Positions 11,725 through 26,575 are shown, numbered from the stretch's first letter. The stretch: 64,000 bases of DNA from Heliopora coerulea (GCA_030142905.1 JASJOG010000007.1:811001-875000), one strand, 5' to 3'. Numbers and translations are program-made. The notes: generated by a model from the letters alone, not told the origin.

Positions 11725-12010
11725 ATGCGGATTCACGTGTCTCTCACCGCTGTGACTAGGGTTAGATTCCAGCTCCATGCAGTTATCTGATTAAAGTTAC
11801 CTCGGTCACATGTGAGAAGAGTGTTGTCCAGTTTGACTCTACCAAACATCGCAGGTTTTCTCTGGATACTCCGGTTTCCTCCTATAGTAACACTTGGACC
11901 CATGAGGGGTGGCCCGTACTGAACCTCTAGGGAGAACAGCTTGGCTAGCTGATAGGGTTATCCAGTATAAATAAAGATACCTACTAGAACCCAATGAAAG
12001 AAATGAAAGA
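11725..12010. repeat. Dispersed SINE-like repeat upstream of the cyclase gene, copy 1
   Basis: Contains a B-box-like GGGTTAGATTCCAG and the block TTTTCTCTGGATACTCCGG that marks SINEs scattered through anthozoan and other marine invertebrate genomes (recognised from memory, not searched). It is present upstream of both cyclase genes (copy 2 near 56,490-56,770), so it predates the duplication. Confidence 0.5.
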
Positions 12011-12277
12011 AAGTCAAAAAAGTGCCCCCCCCCCAGCATTCTACACCCAGATAAACATTAAAAAAAATTTTCTCATTTTTAGTATTGTAAAGAAATCTTA
12101 CTGAAACATCCCGATTTATTCCTTCATTTTAGAGTGCAGTGTGAGTATTTACAAGATACCCAGGCTTATAGCAAGGAAGCGTGTAGCTGCCACTAAATGA
12201 TGGCCAAGGCTGTAACAAGTCCTACTGTTTTCCTCGTAATCATTTGATTTGCTGTTACAAGATCAAAAAGGCCATCT

Positions 12278-15200
12278 ATGTGTTTTGCAAACAGTCTCGT
12301 GCGTATTGTCGTGGTCTACGCTTTATTTCTGTCCTTAACGTGCAGACTCGATGCCGAAAGAAATCATACCATCGGCCTTCTTCTTCCTTTTCATGAGGCT
12401 TTGACTGGGGACTACACTGCCAAAGCTTACGCGGCAGCGGTCCCTATTGCGTTGGAGCAGGTGAAGAAAGACGGCTTGCTGCCGGGTGTGAACTTAAACT
12501 ACCTTTTTAACAAAACTGAATGTAACGAACTCGTAGCGCTTCGTCAACAAATCTGGCAACTGAATCATGGAGTGGATGCGTTCTTTGGACCTGGATGTTA
12601 TTGTTTAAGCGCTGGTCGCATTGCCGCGGCCTTTAATAAAACAATGATGTCATACGTAAGTTAAAAACTGTGGAATTTTTCTTGCTTATCACAACTCGCG
12701 ATGATGTTTTTTTACTTGTGTCCGGACAGAGTCCTCTGTTGGACCGGTTAGAGTTGTGTATACATGGAGGTAGAGTAACCCTGCCACAAGGGTCACCCTA
12801 CTAGGAAGATTGCCTTAGTCTACCATCTTTCCGCGTTTCGTTTACATGAGTGCTAGGGTGAATCTACCACCATGCTCGGGTAACCCGAAAAACGGGGCCA
12901 TCTTTGTGTTTATTCAAGCTATATAAAGGCGTGGAGTAGGTTAAACCTCCCGGATGCGTCGTGTTTTAGTGTGAAAAAGTGGGCAAAATATACTCCGCTG
13001 TATTGTCCGCAATGGCTTCGCGCGCATGTACGCCAGACGAAATCTTTCGAGGATACCGGGCAAACAGTAGTGTAATGAAGGAAGAGAGGACTACCTCAGC
13101 ATCAAACCATCCTGCGCGATAAACGATTTCAGAAACAAACAAAGAAAATGACATCTGTGACGAGGAAGAACCCTTGGTTGCCATGTAGAAGTAAGGTCAC
13201 CCCAGTCGTGAAGTTGCCCCGGCTGAATGTTTAACCCTACATCAAGTAAATAAGGACTATATTTTGGCGTGCCTAGAAGCGTCACCCCTTGAGGAGGGTC
13301 ACCCTTCCCCCATGAAAACTGGGTCTAAGAATCACGTTGACGGCGAAGGGACGACGTTAGATTTCCTTTTACTGTCGATTGTGAGTGTCCCGGATTACAT
13401 TGCCTTCTCAACGAACGTATCCCGTACAAGTCACAAGTTTACAACAAACGATTTCACCTTTGTTTTTAAATATTTTACTTCACTCTCAAAGTCGCTGCAA
13501 ATTGAGCCCACTTAAGCCGGAAAAAGAAACGAAAAAAAAGAAATCGAAATTTCTCATGTTACCACGAAATGGATAAACCATGGTGTTGAAGGGGCAAGAG
13601 AGGGATTTGGGTGGGTTAAAGTTGAGATTAGTTTTAGACTTGGGATTGGATTAGGGATTAAGTTTAGGATTAAGGTAGGATTAGAGTTTGATGTAGGTTT
13701 AGGGTAAGGGTTAGGGTTAGGTTCAAAGGTAGGGTCAGGGTCAAGGTTAGGGTCAGGGTTAGGGTCAGGGTTAGGGTCAGGGTTAGGGTCAGGGTCAGGG
13801 CTAGGTTTAGGATTAGGGTTAGACTTCGGTTAGAGAAGGAGGATTGGGTATAACTCCTAGTTTCTGATACATCGGATAGTGAGAACAAAAAAATAAATGG
13901 GAGGACAAAGCAGAAGCAAAGAGAGAACAAAGTAGAAAAACGAAAGAAACGAGGTATAAAAAGCTTAAGATAAGCTTCAATTTTATATAAAGGTCATTAA
14001 TCCAAGAGAGGGTTATTCATCCCCAGGGTCGATCGTTCCTGGTGATTAGTTATCCTGTTAATACGGGTACTGTTGTGGTTCTTACTGGGTTTTCTGTAGC
14101 CGTCAGTAATCTTTGATCTCGTTGTCACTAATAACTATTCAACAAGCCACTGCAACTTGATTCGACAGAAATGCCGTGAAGGAAAATTGTCAGATAAGGA
14201 AGAATACCCGACCGTAGCCAGAACATCTGCCAGCGATGTTCACCTAACGCCACCTCTCCTTGCTTTGCTCCGCCACTTCAAGTGGAAGAGAGTCGCGGTT
14301 GTTGTGGAAAACATAGACACGTGGCGGAAAATCCGCGAATATCTGATACCTAGACTCGAAAAATCAAACATCACGATTACCTGGGACCCGATCATCGATT
14401 TGACGGAAGGGAATCCGACCTCAAAAAACATTACATTGAAGGAGTCTGTTAAAGACTTACGTCAGCACGCGAGAAGTAAGTGATAATTATTTGAGTATGG
14501 CTTTAGTCAGTTGAATGTAATTCAGTTGACTGATGAACACTGTGCTTATAAAATTTCCAAAAGTACTATATAGTGTGTGTTTTGTAGGTTGTGTGCTTCT
14601 AGTCTGAGGGGAGTTTAACCCTTTAACTTCGTGAACTGAATTAAACAGTCAGACAGTTATTTAAGGTTTGAGGCTCCGAAATTGATTGACCTTCGACCGC
14701 TTAACTTCAGTTTTTGGTCATCTTCATAGTCGAAGTACCTGTAGATGATCGGCGCTGAGGCCGTCGAAACGTCAGTCACCAACAGTCTTTCTCAAGACTA
14801 CACTAACAAGGCCGGTCTACCTTCAACACATACTGATTCTCCCGAGTTCAAACCATTTGCTTCGCTAATATTTTTCTTCTTCGTGTATGTTCACGCAAGT
14901 TGTTATCCTGTTGATGCAGTTTCAGTCCTTGATTGAATACATGTATTTTGCTGACAAGGAGGGACTGGTTCAGAGTGGTGAATATGTTTTCATTGGGTTC
15001 CAAATGGATGTCAATCATAGATACGATAAGGTTCCAATGAAGTGGTACTTCAGCAGAACCCATTATGGCGACGACCGACTGGAAGAACGAATGCACAGTT
15101 TTGCTTCTCTGCTAATTGTACAGAAACGTCAGATCAAGAATGAAAAATATCAGAATTTCCTGAAAGAGATCAGAGATAGGAGCCGAAGTAGCCCTGATTT

Positions 15201-17698
15201 CAATAGTTCATTTTACATTGGTTGTCAAAAGTGGAAAAATGGTTCGTGTTTGTTCTGGAGGAATAGGACCGTTGTAAGTATGGACAAGAACAAAATGAGG
15301 AGGTACGAGAGGGGGCAACATGATAAGCAAAAAATTCGAAAACAAGTCTGGTTTTAGCTCTTTTTTATTGTCTGGCTAAACAGGTATAGGAGACATTCAC
15401 ATTTTCTGATTTCAAAACGGTGAAAATGGCCATCACACAAGGATTTAGGGTGACGGTGAAAAGGGTGGCCACTCCCCCTCTTGGCCTGAGTTTTCCCCCC
15501 TTGCATTGCAAATGTGCCGATCCTGCGTGGCGAAGTGCGTTCCTCACAGAAAGTACTGTGAATTCCTCTACAAACACCTCTCGGGAAACGCTAAAATGCC
15601 GCGTCAAAACTGAAAAACATTTAAAAATTTCCCAGAGGAGCACACCCCGGGTTCAAATAGAAAGGAATACCTCTATGAGTGATGAAGTATGGACTGTCAC
15701 TTGCCGCCACTTCCTGGACCTCCCGTTAAAATCCTAGATCTGCCACTGATCTAAAGATTTCACATTTTGAAAAGTTTTGCGAGAACAAATGTCTCCAAAC
15801 TCGCTTGCATCTTCGACGAAAAAATGACTCGGTAAAATTACTTGCATTAATCCCAGGGTGATCAAGCTTAGTCCATTTTTGTCTGTAACGTATAACCTCT
15901 TTTTATCTGTTTCCTCTAGCCTATCATGCACTCTGCTTTTTTGTATGATGCCATTTACCAGTATGCCGTTGCCTTGAACGAGACAATTACTAACAACGAG
16001 ACGCTTGATGGAGTGAACATCATAAATAAGCTCAAGAAGCGAACGTTTGCAAGTAAGAATTAGAGAACCCAGGGGTCGTACGGGTCATGGAAAACCTAGA
16101 AAGTCATGGAAATCAAAATTTCAAAATCCAGGTCTTGAAAACCTGGAAAATTAACGTCGGTCATGGAAATTCATGGAAAATTAGATTTGTTGTGGATCAG
16201 TGAATAATTCTGTTACAATTTTCTTCGCTTTTGAATGTGTTTCCCCTAATTACGTCATTGATCGTGTGATTTTGTCGTGTGTGTCGCGTGGGTCATGTCC
16301 CGTGTGAAGCAGCCTTAACTCAGTTTTAAGTAGGATCACCACTTATTATGGATACTGTATCTCCCCGAAAATATAATAGTATAGAATCAGATGTGATCAC
16401 CGCATAATGTCGGATATCTCCCCGAAACTTAAATAATATAAAAATTATGGAAGGTCGACGCACAAAGTGGGTATATCTGGCCACGTTGGTTCCCCTCTAT
16501 TCTCTCCGTTCTTCAGGGGCGCAACCAGGAATTTCAATGGGCAGGGGTCGGATGGTAGTATCAAGGTACCTTCGGGGCCATTTAGATCACTTCTAGTTAA
16601 GTAGATTTACGTGGCTTTCGGAAATGAGGCCAAAAAGCTGTCACTAAAAGGGTACACATAAGATTTCCCACAAAAGGGCTAGGGTTGCGACTACTAACTC
16701 CCCCTCCCCCCAACACACACACACACACACCTCTAGTTGCACTCATGTCTGTTTACCCTCTGTTTAGGCTGCCACAAATTAAACTAACGTACTGAAATTT
16801 TTTTAAAGGTATTTTTGGTTTCGACCTGATGTTTGATGAAAATGCCACTGTATTGCAAAACTACACAGTATTAGATCAGCAATACAAAGACGGTTCTAGC
16901 TCCAGTTGTGACCAGGAATTTGACTCTGAAAAACCTTGCAAAAGTAAGTTACATTTGTCTTTTCTGAGTTCTTAGAGTAAATCCACAGCTATAGCGTATA
17001 CAGGGAAGAGGCAAGGGGGCAGTTCCCCCCTCTCCCACTTTTCGGGCAGACCAAGACTCCCGTAGCAGGCTGAGACCCCTTCTATTGTCCTTAGTTGGGT
17101 GGTGTGCAAGTTGTAATAATAATAATAATTATAGCAGTAGTAGTAAATTGTTCGACGCAGTATTTCGGGTTTTTTTTTTTACTTTTCGCGGCTTCTAAAT
17201 TTAAGTGTGTTAATAGTGTATAATGCAAGGAATGCTGTTTCTACGGACGAACATGATATGTTTCGTCCGAATTTTGCTGACAGTTTTACTTTTACCATCA
17301 CGAAAATGCTCTGGTTGATTTTTTCTTACCTACGTCTGTCGGTACATTACGAATGTGTTGTTGACACATTTCTCTCAAATTTCTGCTGCCCCCCACACTT
17401 ACAAAATTTCTGGCTACGGACTGATTGTTAAATATTGATTTTTATTCTGCGTTTGGTGACTAGAGTCATCCCTCGCAAGCATTAATAACATACCCCTGAC
17501 GCTTTGGTTATATTTTTGCAGTCATGGCTCGGTTGGCTGCTTTCTGGCCAGACGTAAATTCAAGTGGTGGTCAGCAAGTGTATGTACAAACAAAGGACTA
17601 CGTGAAAAAATGGGCTAATAGAGGAGAGAAGGTCCCGCTAGATAGGCCACGATGTGGATTTCGAAACGAGCTGTGTATGGAGAAAAATGAATCAAACA
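12278..17698 (+). CDS. Ectodomain exons 1-6 of cyclase copy 1
   Basis: Exon 1 encodes a hydrophobic leader ([12 protein letters not shown], likely cleaved after RLDA) and the start of the ligand-binding fold (GPGCYC). Exon 2 carries the family block [19 protein letters not shown] and [10 protein letters not shown]. Exon 3 carries [14 protein letters not shown]. Exon 4 reads [17 protein letters not shown], exon 5 [19 protein letters not shown], and exon 6 the membrane-proximal PLDRPRCGF motif typical of receptor cyclases. Several N-x-S/T sites (NHT, NKT, NET, NAT, NYT) suit a glycosylated extracellular domain. Introns are about 0.4-1.5 kb. The apparent insert CQKWKNGSC near the end of exon 3 is unusual for the family. 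Confidence 0.88.
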
Positions 17699-20600
17699 GT
17701 ACGTTCAGGACTTTCAGTTCATAACGTGGTAACCCGGCTCACCACGAAAGTTGGTGTTGTATAAGGGAATCTCTTTGAAAAATTGTTGACATTGGTGTTA
17801 ACACGGACTATGACACTGACACTAACAGTGAAATTAACTGTAACACTGGCATTGACACTGACACTGACAGTAAAACTGATACTAACAGTGACATGAACTG
17901 TAACACTGACACTGGCACTCTGACACCGGCACGCTGACACTGACACCATGACGCTGACACTGACACACTGACACTAACAGTGACACTGACATTAACGTTG
18001 ACAGTGATATTGACATTGAAACATACACAAAGACTTCCGTCAGTACCGACGCTATCCTTGGTAACATGCACCCATAAATTTCCATGACAATGAAGGAATT
18101 ACTCCTTTCTCACTTACTTGGGTGTGTTTTTTATTCTAGACATAACGAAGATCGTTATTAGTGTGTCTACAGTACTTGTCGTTCTTCTCTTCTTATTGCT
18201 GTTTAATATTTACAGGTAATCTATATATAAGGATGAGCTGTTTAAAGTTTAATACAAACCTAATTCGTACAGGGACATGTTCGGCGCTCTTCAGACCGCG
18301 ATTTTTGGTCTTTACGAGTGGACGGTATACCGATACATTGAAGATATTCGTGTTAAATTCCACAATTTAATTCAATTAAATCATAATTTAATTCCTCCAT
18401 TGCTCGAGGCAGTAGCTTCGAGCAGCTTCTATACTTTTTTTTTTGTCTCTCAATTTCCCACGTACCTCCATAATTCAGTGGAGCATTCCAAACGATGAAC
18501 CATTCCTTCCTTATTATTTGTACTTAAAAACATCGCTCAGATATGTCACTAGTACTTACTTGTCACTCGTCACGGTGAGGAAGTGATAAATACACGGCTG
18601 TTGGGAAAAGAACTTTGTTTTGACCTTGGTTGGGTTTCGTGGTAAAATAAGAATGGTGATGATGGTGATGACGATGACTGTGGTGCTGGTGATCATGGCA
18701 TGGTGGCATGATGGTAGTTATGGTGATCGTGATGGTGACGTTCACTGTGATGATGGTGATGACGATGACTGTGGTGCTGGTGATCGTGGTGATGTGGTGG
18801 TAATGATGTTTAATGGCGATGGTGTTGTTGACTGTGATGATGGTGATGAAGGTGACGATGACAGCAGTAATGGTGATGATTGTGATAGTGATAATGATAA
18901 TATGGTGATATTGATTGTAATGGCGATGACGGTGACATCGATAGTAATGGCAGCAGTGATGGTGATGGTAATGGTAGTTGTGATGGTAGTGGGGATGGTG
19001 ATTAATATTACGAGGGCTGGAGCTCCACCCGACGTGCTTTACTCACTTTAAAACAGGAATTTTTACGATTAAATGCTTGAAAATGTTCAAAGGAACTTGC
19101 ACCTAGCTTGAAAATTTCTAGGATGTTTGAAAAAGTTTGTGCGAGAAGGAAGGAGCGAGACACTATTTTAGTATTCATTTGTTTTATAGTTTAGCAATAA
19201 GTGACGAGTTTGTCTTGTTCTTTAACCAGACAGTACAGGATGGAGAAACAGCTGCACAGCTTACTGTGGAAAATTGATTACGCTGAAATATCTTATGATC
19301 ATAGACGAAATTCACAAACTTCAATTGAAAGCGGGGTAAGTAGGCGAGTTTAAATCTACTGTCTTAAGGTTAAGACACACAAGGTGTCAAGTCCCGGAAA
19401 CATGTCGCAGTGGCATTCTCCAGGGACAAATTCCACCGTGTGCACTCAGTACAAAACTTTGTCGTGCAGATAAAATTTTGTCCCCGACACTTGTTGCGTG
19501 AATTCAATTGATTTGAATTCCTGGAACAAGTCATAGGGACAGATATGTGTCCCCGTGACACGTCATTCTTGTGAACAGTTCATGTGACAAGTTTCATCGA
19601 TAAAGTCCTCGGGCAGCCAATCAACGAGTGTCATTTAGTTCCCACCAATACCTCCAGTCACTTCCTCTCCGTCCCATGTGTAATCCTTAATTAAAATTCG
19701 TCAATCAAGAAAAACAAGTCCCCGCGACATGTCTCCATGGCTTCACACCTCGTGTGTCCCAACCTTTAATGTTTGATGCAGTTTAATAAGTAGTATGATG
19801 ACTTTGCAATAAAGTCGAAATATTGATTTGCTTTATCGTCTTTAACTTGAATCTCCAGTTTTCAAGATTATATTATTCGGATTATGTTTTGTTTTATATT
19901 TTTGAAACTACAATATTGTTATAACTGTGTCATAACAGAGTTGCTGCAAGCTTGCAAAGATCATCGTCTCGGAACACAGCTGTAACTGAAAAATATGTGA
20001 ACGTTCGACGGGTTCATTCCTCAGAAAAACAATTTCTGAAGCACAGACAAGAATCGAGTCCACAACCTTTTGATGACCACTGAGACACACTATCTGTTGA
20101 GCTACCGAGACTCGGATTGCGAGCTAAGGTGCTGGCCCGACACGCGCTGCCTATGTGGTAGCCACTATAATGTTATCAAAATGAGATGTTAGACACACTT
20201 TGTTCGACATTCGTTTGAGGGTTTTTTTAACTCTTCCCTCTCCCGAGGTATTCGTCAGAGGAGTAAATTCATTTGGCGTAATCCAGAATGAAGTGACTTT
20301 ATCCGGATAAGAAAGGGTCAACTGAGGTGGGCTTAAATCTTACCAGTCTAAACCTCACCCGCCGGCGAAAAAACCGTCGTCCTCCGTTACCTGCCGTAAA
20401 ATAATACATAACCTATCCGGACTGAAGACGGTAAAGACTTTGCCTTTGTACGAAGTGTTGTTTGAATTTGATATACGTTACTAACGGGGTGACTAGGATT
20501 AGTATGTTGTGTGAAGATGTTGTGTGAAGATGTTGGTAGTTCGTAAAGACTGGATGTGCTTGGAAAGACCACGTTGATTTATACCTGTGTGTTTCGTAGG

Positions 20601-22343
20601 TTATTGGGTCGTTCATGCAAGATACACATTCTAACTCGACTGACACAGGAAAGGTAACATGAAAGTTTCTCTTTTGGGAACCATCCACCATTTCAGTGGA
20701 GCTCTTCATTATATCGATATTGAGGCTATTTTAATAAAAAAAATTTAACACAACAAATGTCGCATGTGTAACAACGTCTTCGTGTAAAAATGAAGAAATA
20801 TTTTGCAAAGAACAAGCATATCGAGAGTTAATTCTTCAAATGTTTTATAAGCAGCAGTTAGGGCAAAATGAGTATATTTGTTGTGCTGACTTGTGTCTCC
20901 ATTTGGACTGATTTTCAGAGAGATTACCATCAGACAGACAATCTTCTCGAGGACTGTGATGACGAGCAGACGGTGAAATTTACAACGGTTGGAGTATTTA
21001 AGGTGTCTAAATTATTTTTAAATGCTTCCCCAATTTCGTTTCCTGCTAAGATCGGGCCTCATTATAATACATATGCAAAGTACGCCAAATCCGTAGCCTA
21101 GACTTGACCTTACCGCTACTTCTCCAAATAGTAATGCTGCGTTAGGTAAAAGTTATTTGGAGCTCGCTCTTCGAGCAATCGCATGCAATTGGGTCGCCCT
21201 GCTCAGTTTTATGAAGAGATTTTTTTGGGTTGGTAGGGGTTTAACCCGTTTCAGTACATAGACGGTTACTTAGGTAGACACTTAGGGGACTCATTCGCAA
21301 AAAAAGTGGCATAGTAAAGGTTTTTCGAAAGGAGGCTAGCCAGTCCTGACTGTCAGTCTCTGGTGGAGGCAGTATGCCGATTTCCCTAAATGTAGGCCGA
21401 AATTAGTCCACTAGTCCAAAACCTACAAGCCAGAACCCGATTGTATAAGACTGTTCATCATGTATTAATCACCCGTCGGGTTATTGAAATATAGTTAAAT
21501 TTTCATACACTGATCCTGATTGGCTAAAATGGAATAGCAATTACGATCAGAGTTAATCACTTTCTTATGCAACCGATCCCAGCTTATAAGCCCTCTTTTG
21601 CAAACTCTTGCTTCGTGTAGATGTCAACAAAGCTCTAAATTCTTCTGTACAGATAGAGAACAGTTGTTTTGTAAATCATGTGTCAGACGATTTCAGATCA
21701 CATCTCAGCCTGCGTGAGAAGTGGGAACGCAGGTCTCACGTGTCCACATTTAGATCCGCCCCTGCGACAATTTATGTATTTGGTCAAAGTGTGTTTTATT
21801 TGAAGCGAGGTCGCGGTTGTTCTGAAATGTGATCAACGTGTGCTTCTCTTGTCAGGGCAACTTAGTGGCCATCAAGAAACTGTCAAAGAAGAATGTAGAT
21901 CTGACAAGGGCAGTGCTTAAGGAACTTAATCTGGTAAGACATTCTTGACAGTGACCAAAGATTATACGTAATGTAGGCAACATTAAAGAATCAATGAAAA
22001 CTCGAAAAGGTTTGGAAAAAAATTGCCCAGACCGAGTCTCGAAAATTCTCACGTTTCGAGCCAGGATACTTCTTCAGGGAGTTAAATTCTCTTTTTCTAG
22101 GATGATTTTCCGTTTTCAATTTTATTTAAGATTGTGAACAGAAACTAAGCCTCATGTTTATTTCTTACTTTGTTTTCGAATGTTTGGTTCCATTTTCGTG
22201 TTGTCGTTTTAGTGTCGTATCCAATCAAAACGTTCAAACCATATACTGTCTTGTATGTATGTTATATATGTATATATATATGTATATACTGTCTTGTATG
22301 TATGTTATATATGTATATATATATGTATATACTGTCGTTTATA

Positions 22344-22395
<52 letters not shown>

Positions 22396-25300
22396 TCTCT
22401 ACATGTATTGTCTCTTCTAGATGCGTGAAATTCGTCATGATAACCTCAATCCATTCATTGGTGCATGTGTGGAGCCTTCGAACGTTTTCATCGTCACTAA
22501 TTATTGTTCGAAATCTAGTCTTCAGGTAAACATGTTGTCGAACAAGGCTATTAGGTGATGGTTTGTTATGTGGGATTGTGCGAAGTGTCACTGCGAGGTT
22601 ATTGAACGATATGATCGCTTACGTAGCGGGGCAGTCCGTGGTATTAAACATGGTAATATGCTTCTTTCTTACGGACCGGAAAGTGTGACATGTTTGAGGA
22701 AGTTGATCGTCCAGGTTAGTGTAGTCTTGAGAAAGACTGTTGGTTGAAGTGACTGACGTTTCGACAGCCTTAGCGGCGGTCATCTTCAGAGTCAAAAGGA
22801 GAGTAAATGTCAGGTTCGCCTGTAGTTGTATCTGCGTCAGATACTTATTACGACCGGAAAGCTTTAACAGGTAGGCACGGGTGCTGATGGAAGGAGCGAG
22901 CGAATGAAGGAACGGGCAAACGAACGATACTGTTTAAACGTTTTACTGGCAGAATTGAATCAACCGTTAAGACAATGGCAAATCATTGTACTAACTGGTT
23001 TCATTTCTGTTTTACCAGGATATTCTAGAAAATGAGGATGTGAAACTTGATCATATGTTCATTTTAGCCTTAGTGTACGATATCGTCAAGGTAAGGTAAT
23101 ATACTGGCCACATTGTTTCGTCCAGTATGATTATTAAGTCAGTTATCACCTCACTGTGGTAAGCTGGAGCTGAGCTTCATCTCTGTACCTTTTACGTCCA
23201 CTTAAAGATGTCGGATATTTACCGTGAGAGCCTGAGAACTATATACGCTTGCGTTAGATTATAATTCAACATGTCCTCTTACCTAAGATTGAGACTAGGG
23301 TTAGAAGTGGGGTTAGGATTACCACTAATCCTAACCCTAACCCTAACCCTAAATCTAATCCTAAACCTAACCCTAACCGTAACCTTAACCTGAATCTTTA
23401 GTGAGAGGACATGTTGAATTATAATATAACGCCAGCGCGAATAGTTCCCAGGCTCTCACGGTATGTATCCACCATCCTGAAGTGGGCATAAAAATTGTCC
23501 TTCCCGGGGGTAGGTAACAAAACCACTAGTCATGTACAGCAACGCTAATCAATAAGAATACACAATATCCAGTACGAGTAACTTAATGACGAAGCGAACG
23601 AATGCACAAAAGCGCTCGGACTAGACAAAACAACAATAACAGGAATTAAGATAGTGTGCGACCTGGCATATCTACATGTGTGACGCAGGGCTGCTTTACT
23701 GACGGCGTGGCAACTGATGTCTTCAGGCACTTTGTCACAAAACCGCATATCCTGTATGGTAGAGCTGCTTAACTGACGGCCTGGGAACTGATGTCTTTAG
23801 GCACATTGTCTAATCGTTGGGGGGTTGGTGGTTGGTTGTTTTGTGGTAATTTTCAACGCGAATTTATTTAGATCATTTCGCTTCATCTTTAAATATTTGT
23901 TCATTTTTTTCCATTTTATGCTTCAGGGGATGACATTCCTCCACAGTAGCGAAATAAAGTTTCATGGAAATCTCAAATCCAGTAACTGTGTAATTGACAG
24001 TCGTTGGCAGCTGAAGATAACCGACTACGGCCTGCACACCTTTAAATCTAAACAAGTGAAACCGTACAGCTGTGACCATGCGTACTATAGAGGTATGTTG
24101 GGGGCCGATAAGGGTGAGGAAAGGAATTGGAAGGTGAGGAGGAGATGAGATGGGAGGGGACCTAATTACCAGATGAGCTAGTAGTGACTGGTCAGGTTAG
24201 TGAGACAAATTTGAAAAATAAATAGTTAATTATTAAAATTTGAACTTACAGTATAAGTAGTTATTAGCAGATAATAACCTCAAAATTTCACAAGAAATTT
24301 TGACTGACCATGCTTCTACTGTACGTCACGTAGACTATAGTACCATAAATGCTATATAGAGGTGATGATTACATTTGGAATCTGAATGATTTGTAGATAC
24401 TTACAGACAGTAAACCCAAAACTAATCGTCACCAAACAGAGCTTTCCCCACGGTCTTGCAAAGGTAGTACAACACAGTGATGTAGGAAAAAAGTATGTAT
24501 TATTTACCGGCTTGGAGGTCCGTGTAGTGAAATTTCTTCATGAGGTCACTGTATGGTGAAACATTACTTCAGGTTGCAGGCTGAACGCCGTTTTGAGTCC
24601 GATGGAAAATATTTTTCTATGCAGACCGAACAAAACCGGACAATAACATGGAGTAAAATATTACAAATATTAGCAACAGTTTAAGTTAAATGGTGTAGAG
24701 ATTTTGGAATGTCTTCCAACAGTGCATTTTTTCCAACATTCCATGTATGCTGAACAATGTAAGTGTCATTGTAACATCATTCAAATCCGCGTTGAAGATC
24801 TACGAGAATTGTTTGAATGTATACTTTAACAAATGAAAAGAACCACCAGTAACTATCTCATTTCTTACTGGGGTGTCATTTAAGGAAAAGTTAAATCGGC
24901 CAGACATTCGCGCAATACCGTACAGCGATTTGTTGTTAAACCACATTCACTAACATCCAGTTTTATCTTTCTTCTCCTAGACTTGCTGTGGAAAGCACCA
25001 GAGATTTTGCGATCACCAAGTCTTGTAGGAAAAGGCACTCCGCCGGGAGACGTGTACAGCTTTGCCATTATTTTGCAGGAAATGCACACAAGAAAGGGGC
25101 CCTACAGTCATAACTACGAGGAAAATCGAGGTAGGTCTGTTCGTTGATGAACTGTGGCCACAAGAAACAGTTGCTTTGGCCTACAAGACAACGCTCAAAT
25201 AAAGGGTTACTCAATTAAGGACAATATCCTCGGAGTAAGAATTCAGAGATAACCATGGTAAAAAAAACAAACAAACTACCTTGCTAAGAAGATTCCTGGA

Positions 25301-26225
25301 AAGAAACCTTGCTGTAGTTTGAGGAACAAGCTTAATTATTAATTCTAATTTCTGATTTTCCCCTCGGTGTGTTTAGACATCGTGGAACAGGTGAAAGCGA
25401 TGGAGTGTCCTCCCTACCGGCCTGTCGTTCCTGACTTAATTCCAAAACTCGAAGAACTTCGACAATTGATGAAAGAATGTTGGGCCGACATGCCTCAGGA
25501 GAGACCATCGTTTAGTGATTTGAAGAAACGCGTTCACAGAATGCTAATTAATAACAAAATGTAAGTAAAATTTTGTATCATTCCTTCCTTTTCTCGAAAC
25601 TGTTCATTTTTTTTTTTTTCATTGCTTCCGTTCCTGTCCCACCTCTCTTTGATCCGGTCCTTCTCTGTCTCAGCTTTCGTTTCTTTAGTTCAACCCTTGT
25701 TTCATTATTAAGTGATTTAATTAGGAATATCAAAGCCCAGCATAATATGTTTATGAAAGCCATAGAAAGAGAGAAGTAACTAATATTTAATAGTATTCTA
25801 ACGTAACTAATATTTAATAGTATTCTAACGTTTCGTTGTTACATCACAACATCTTCAGAGGAGAATTTACATCAGCGCTGAAAGCCAAGATATATAGTTA
25901 CTGTTTGGGATACTGGTCTTTGTCAGAAACAGCGAGGTTACAAAAACTAAATATGGTTGCGTGGGTTATAACCCAACTAATTTATGACGTCAGACTCCAC
26001 AACATAAGAGACGAAATTGGAAGGGGTATTAGTTTAGTGAAAATTACATGTAACTCATTTCTTTTCTAGGAAAACCAATATTCTTGACAATATGATTTAT
26101 ATGATGGAAAAATATGCTGACAATTTAGAAGAATTAGTGGTGGAACGAACTGGTCAGCTGACTGAAGAGAAAAGGAAGACAGATTCCTTGCTGGAACGAA
26201 TGTTACCACCGTAAGTTAATGTTAC

Positions 26226-26278
<53 letters not shown>

Positions 26279-26512
26279 ACATCATAATTCCATACAGATC
26301 GGATGCGCATGTTGTATCTTTCTTAAAATAGGAATATGTTTAAATGGCGAAGTTTACCGGTTATTTCAAAGTTTCGGTAAATTTTAACGTAGAAAATTGA
26401 AGGAAAAAGTTCGTGATTCTAATTAGTACTCTATAGCCGATTTACAGCATACTAGTTAGGAGGCAAAATCTTTTGTGTTTCCTTCGTGAATTTTTAATGG
26501 ATTTTATATATG

Positions 26513-26575
<63 letters not shown>

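Noticed and set aside
13264..13515. Open frame conserved in both copies of intron 1
   Set aside because: Exon 1 joins exon 2 in phase without it, and the joined protein matches the family at that point.
18620..19051. 143-codon Asp/Gly/Val-rich open frame
   Set aside because: Low-complexity GATGGT minisatellite inside intron 7.
25573..25779. Extra coding exon between exons 15 and 16
   Set aside because: Exons 15 and 16 join in phase to give the usual linker sequence; the frame here is an intronic pyrimidine tract.
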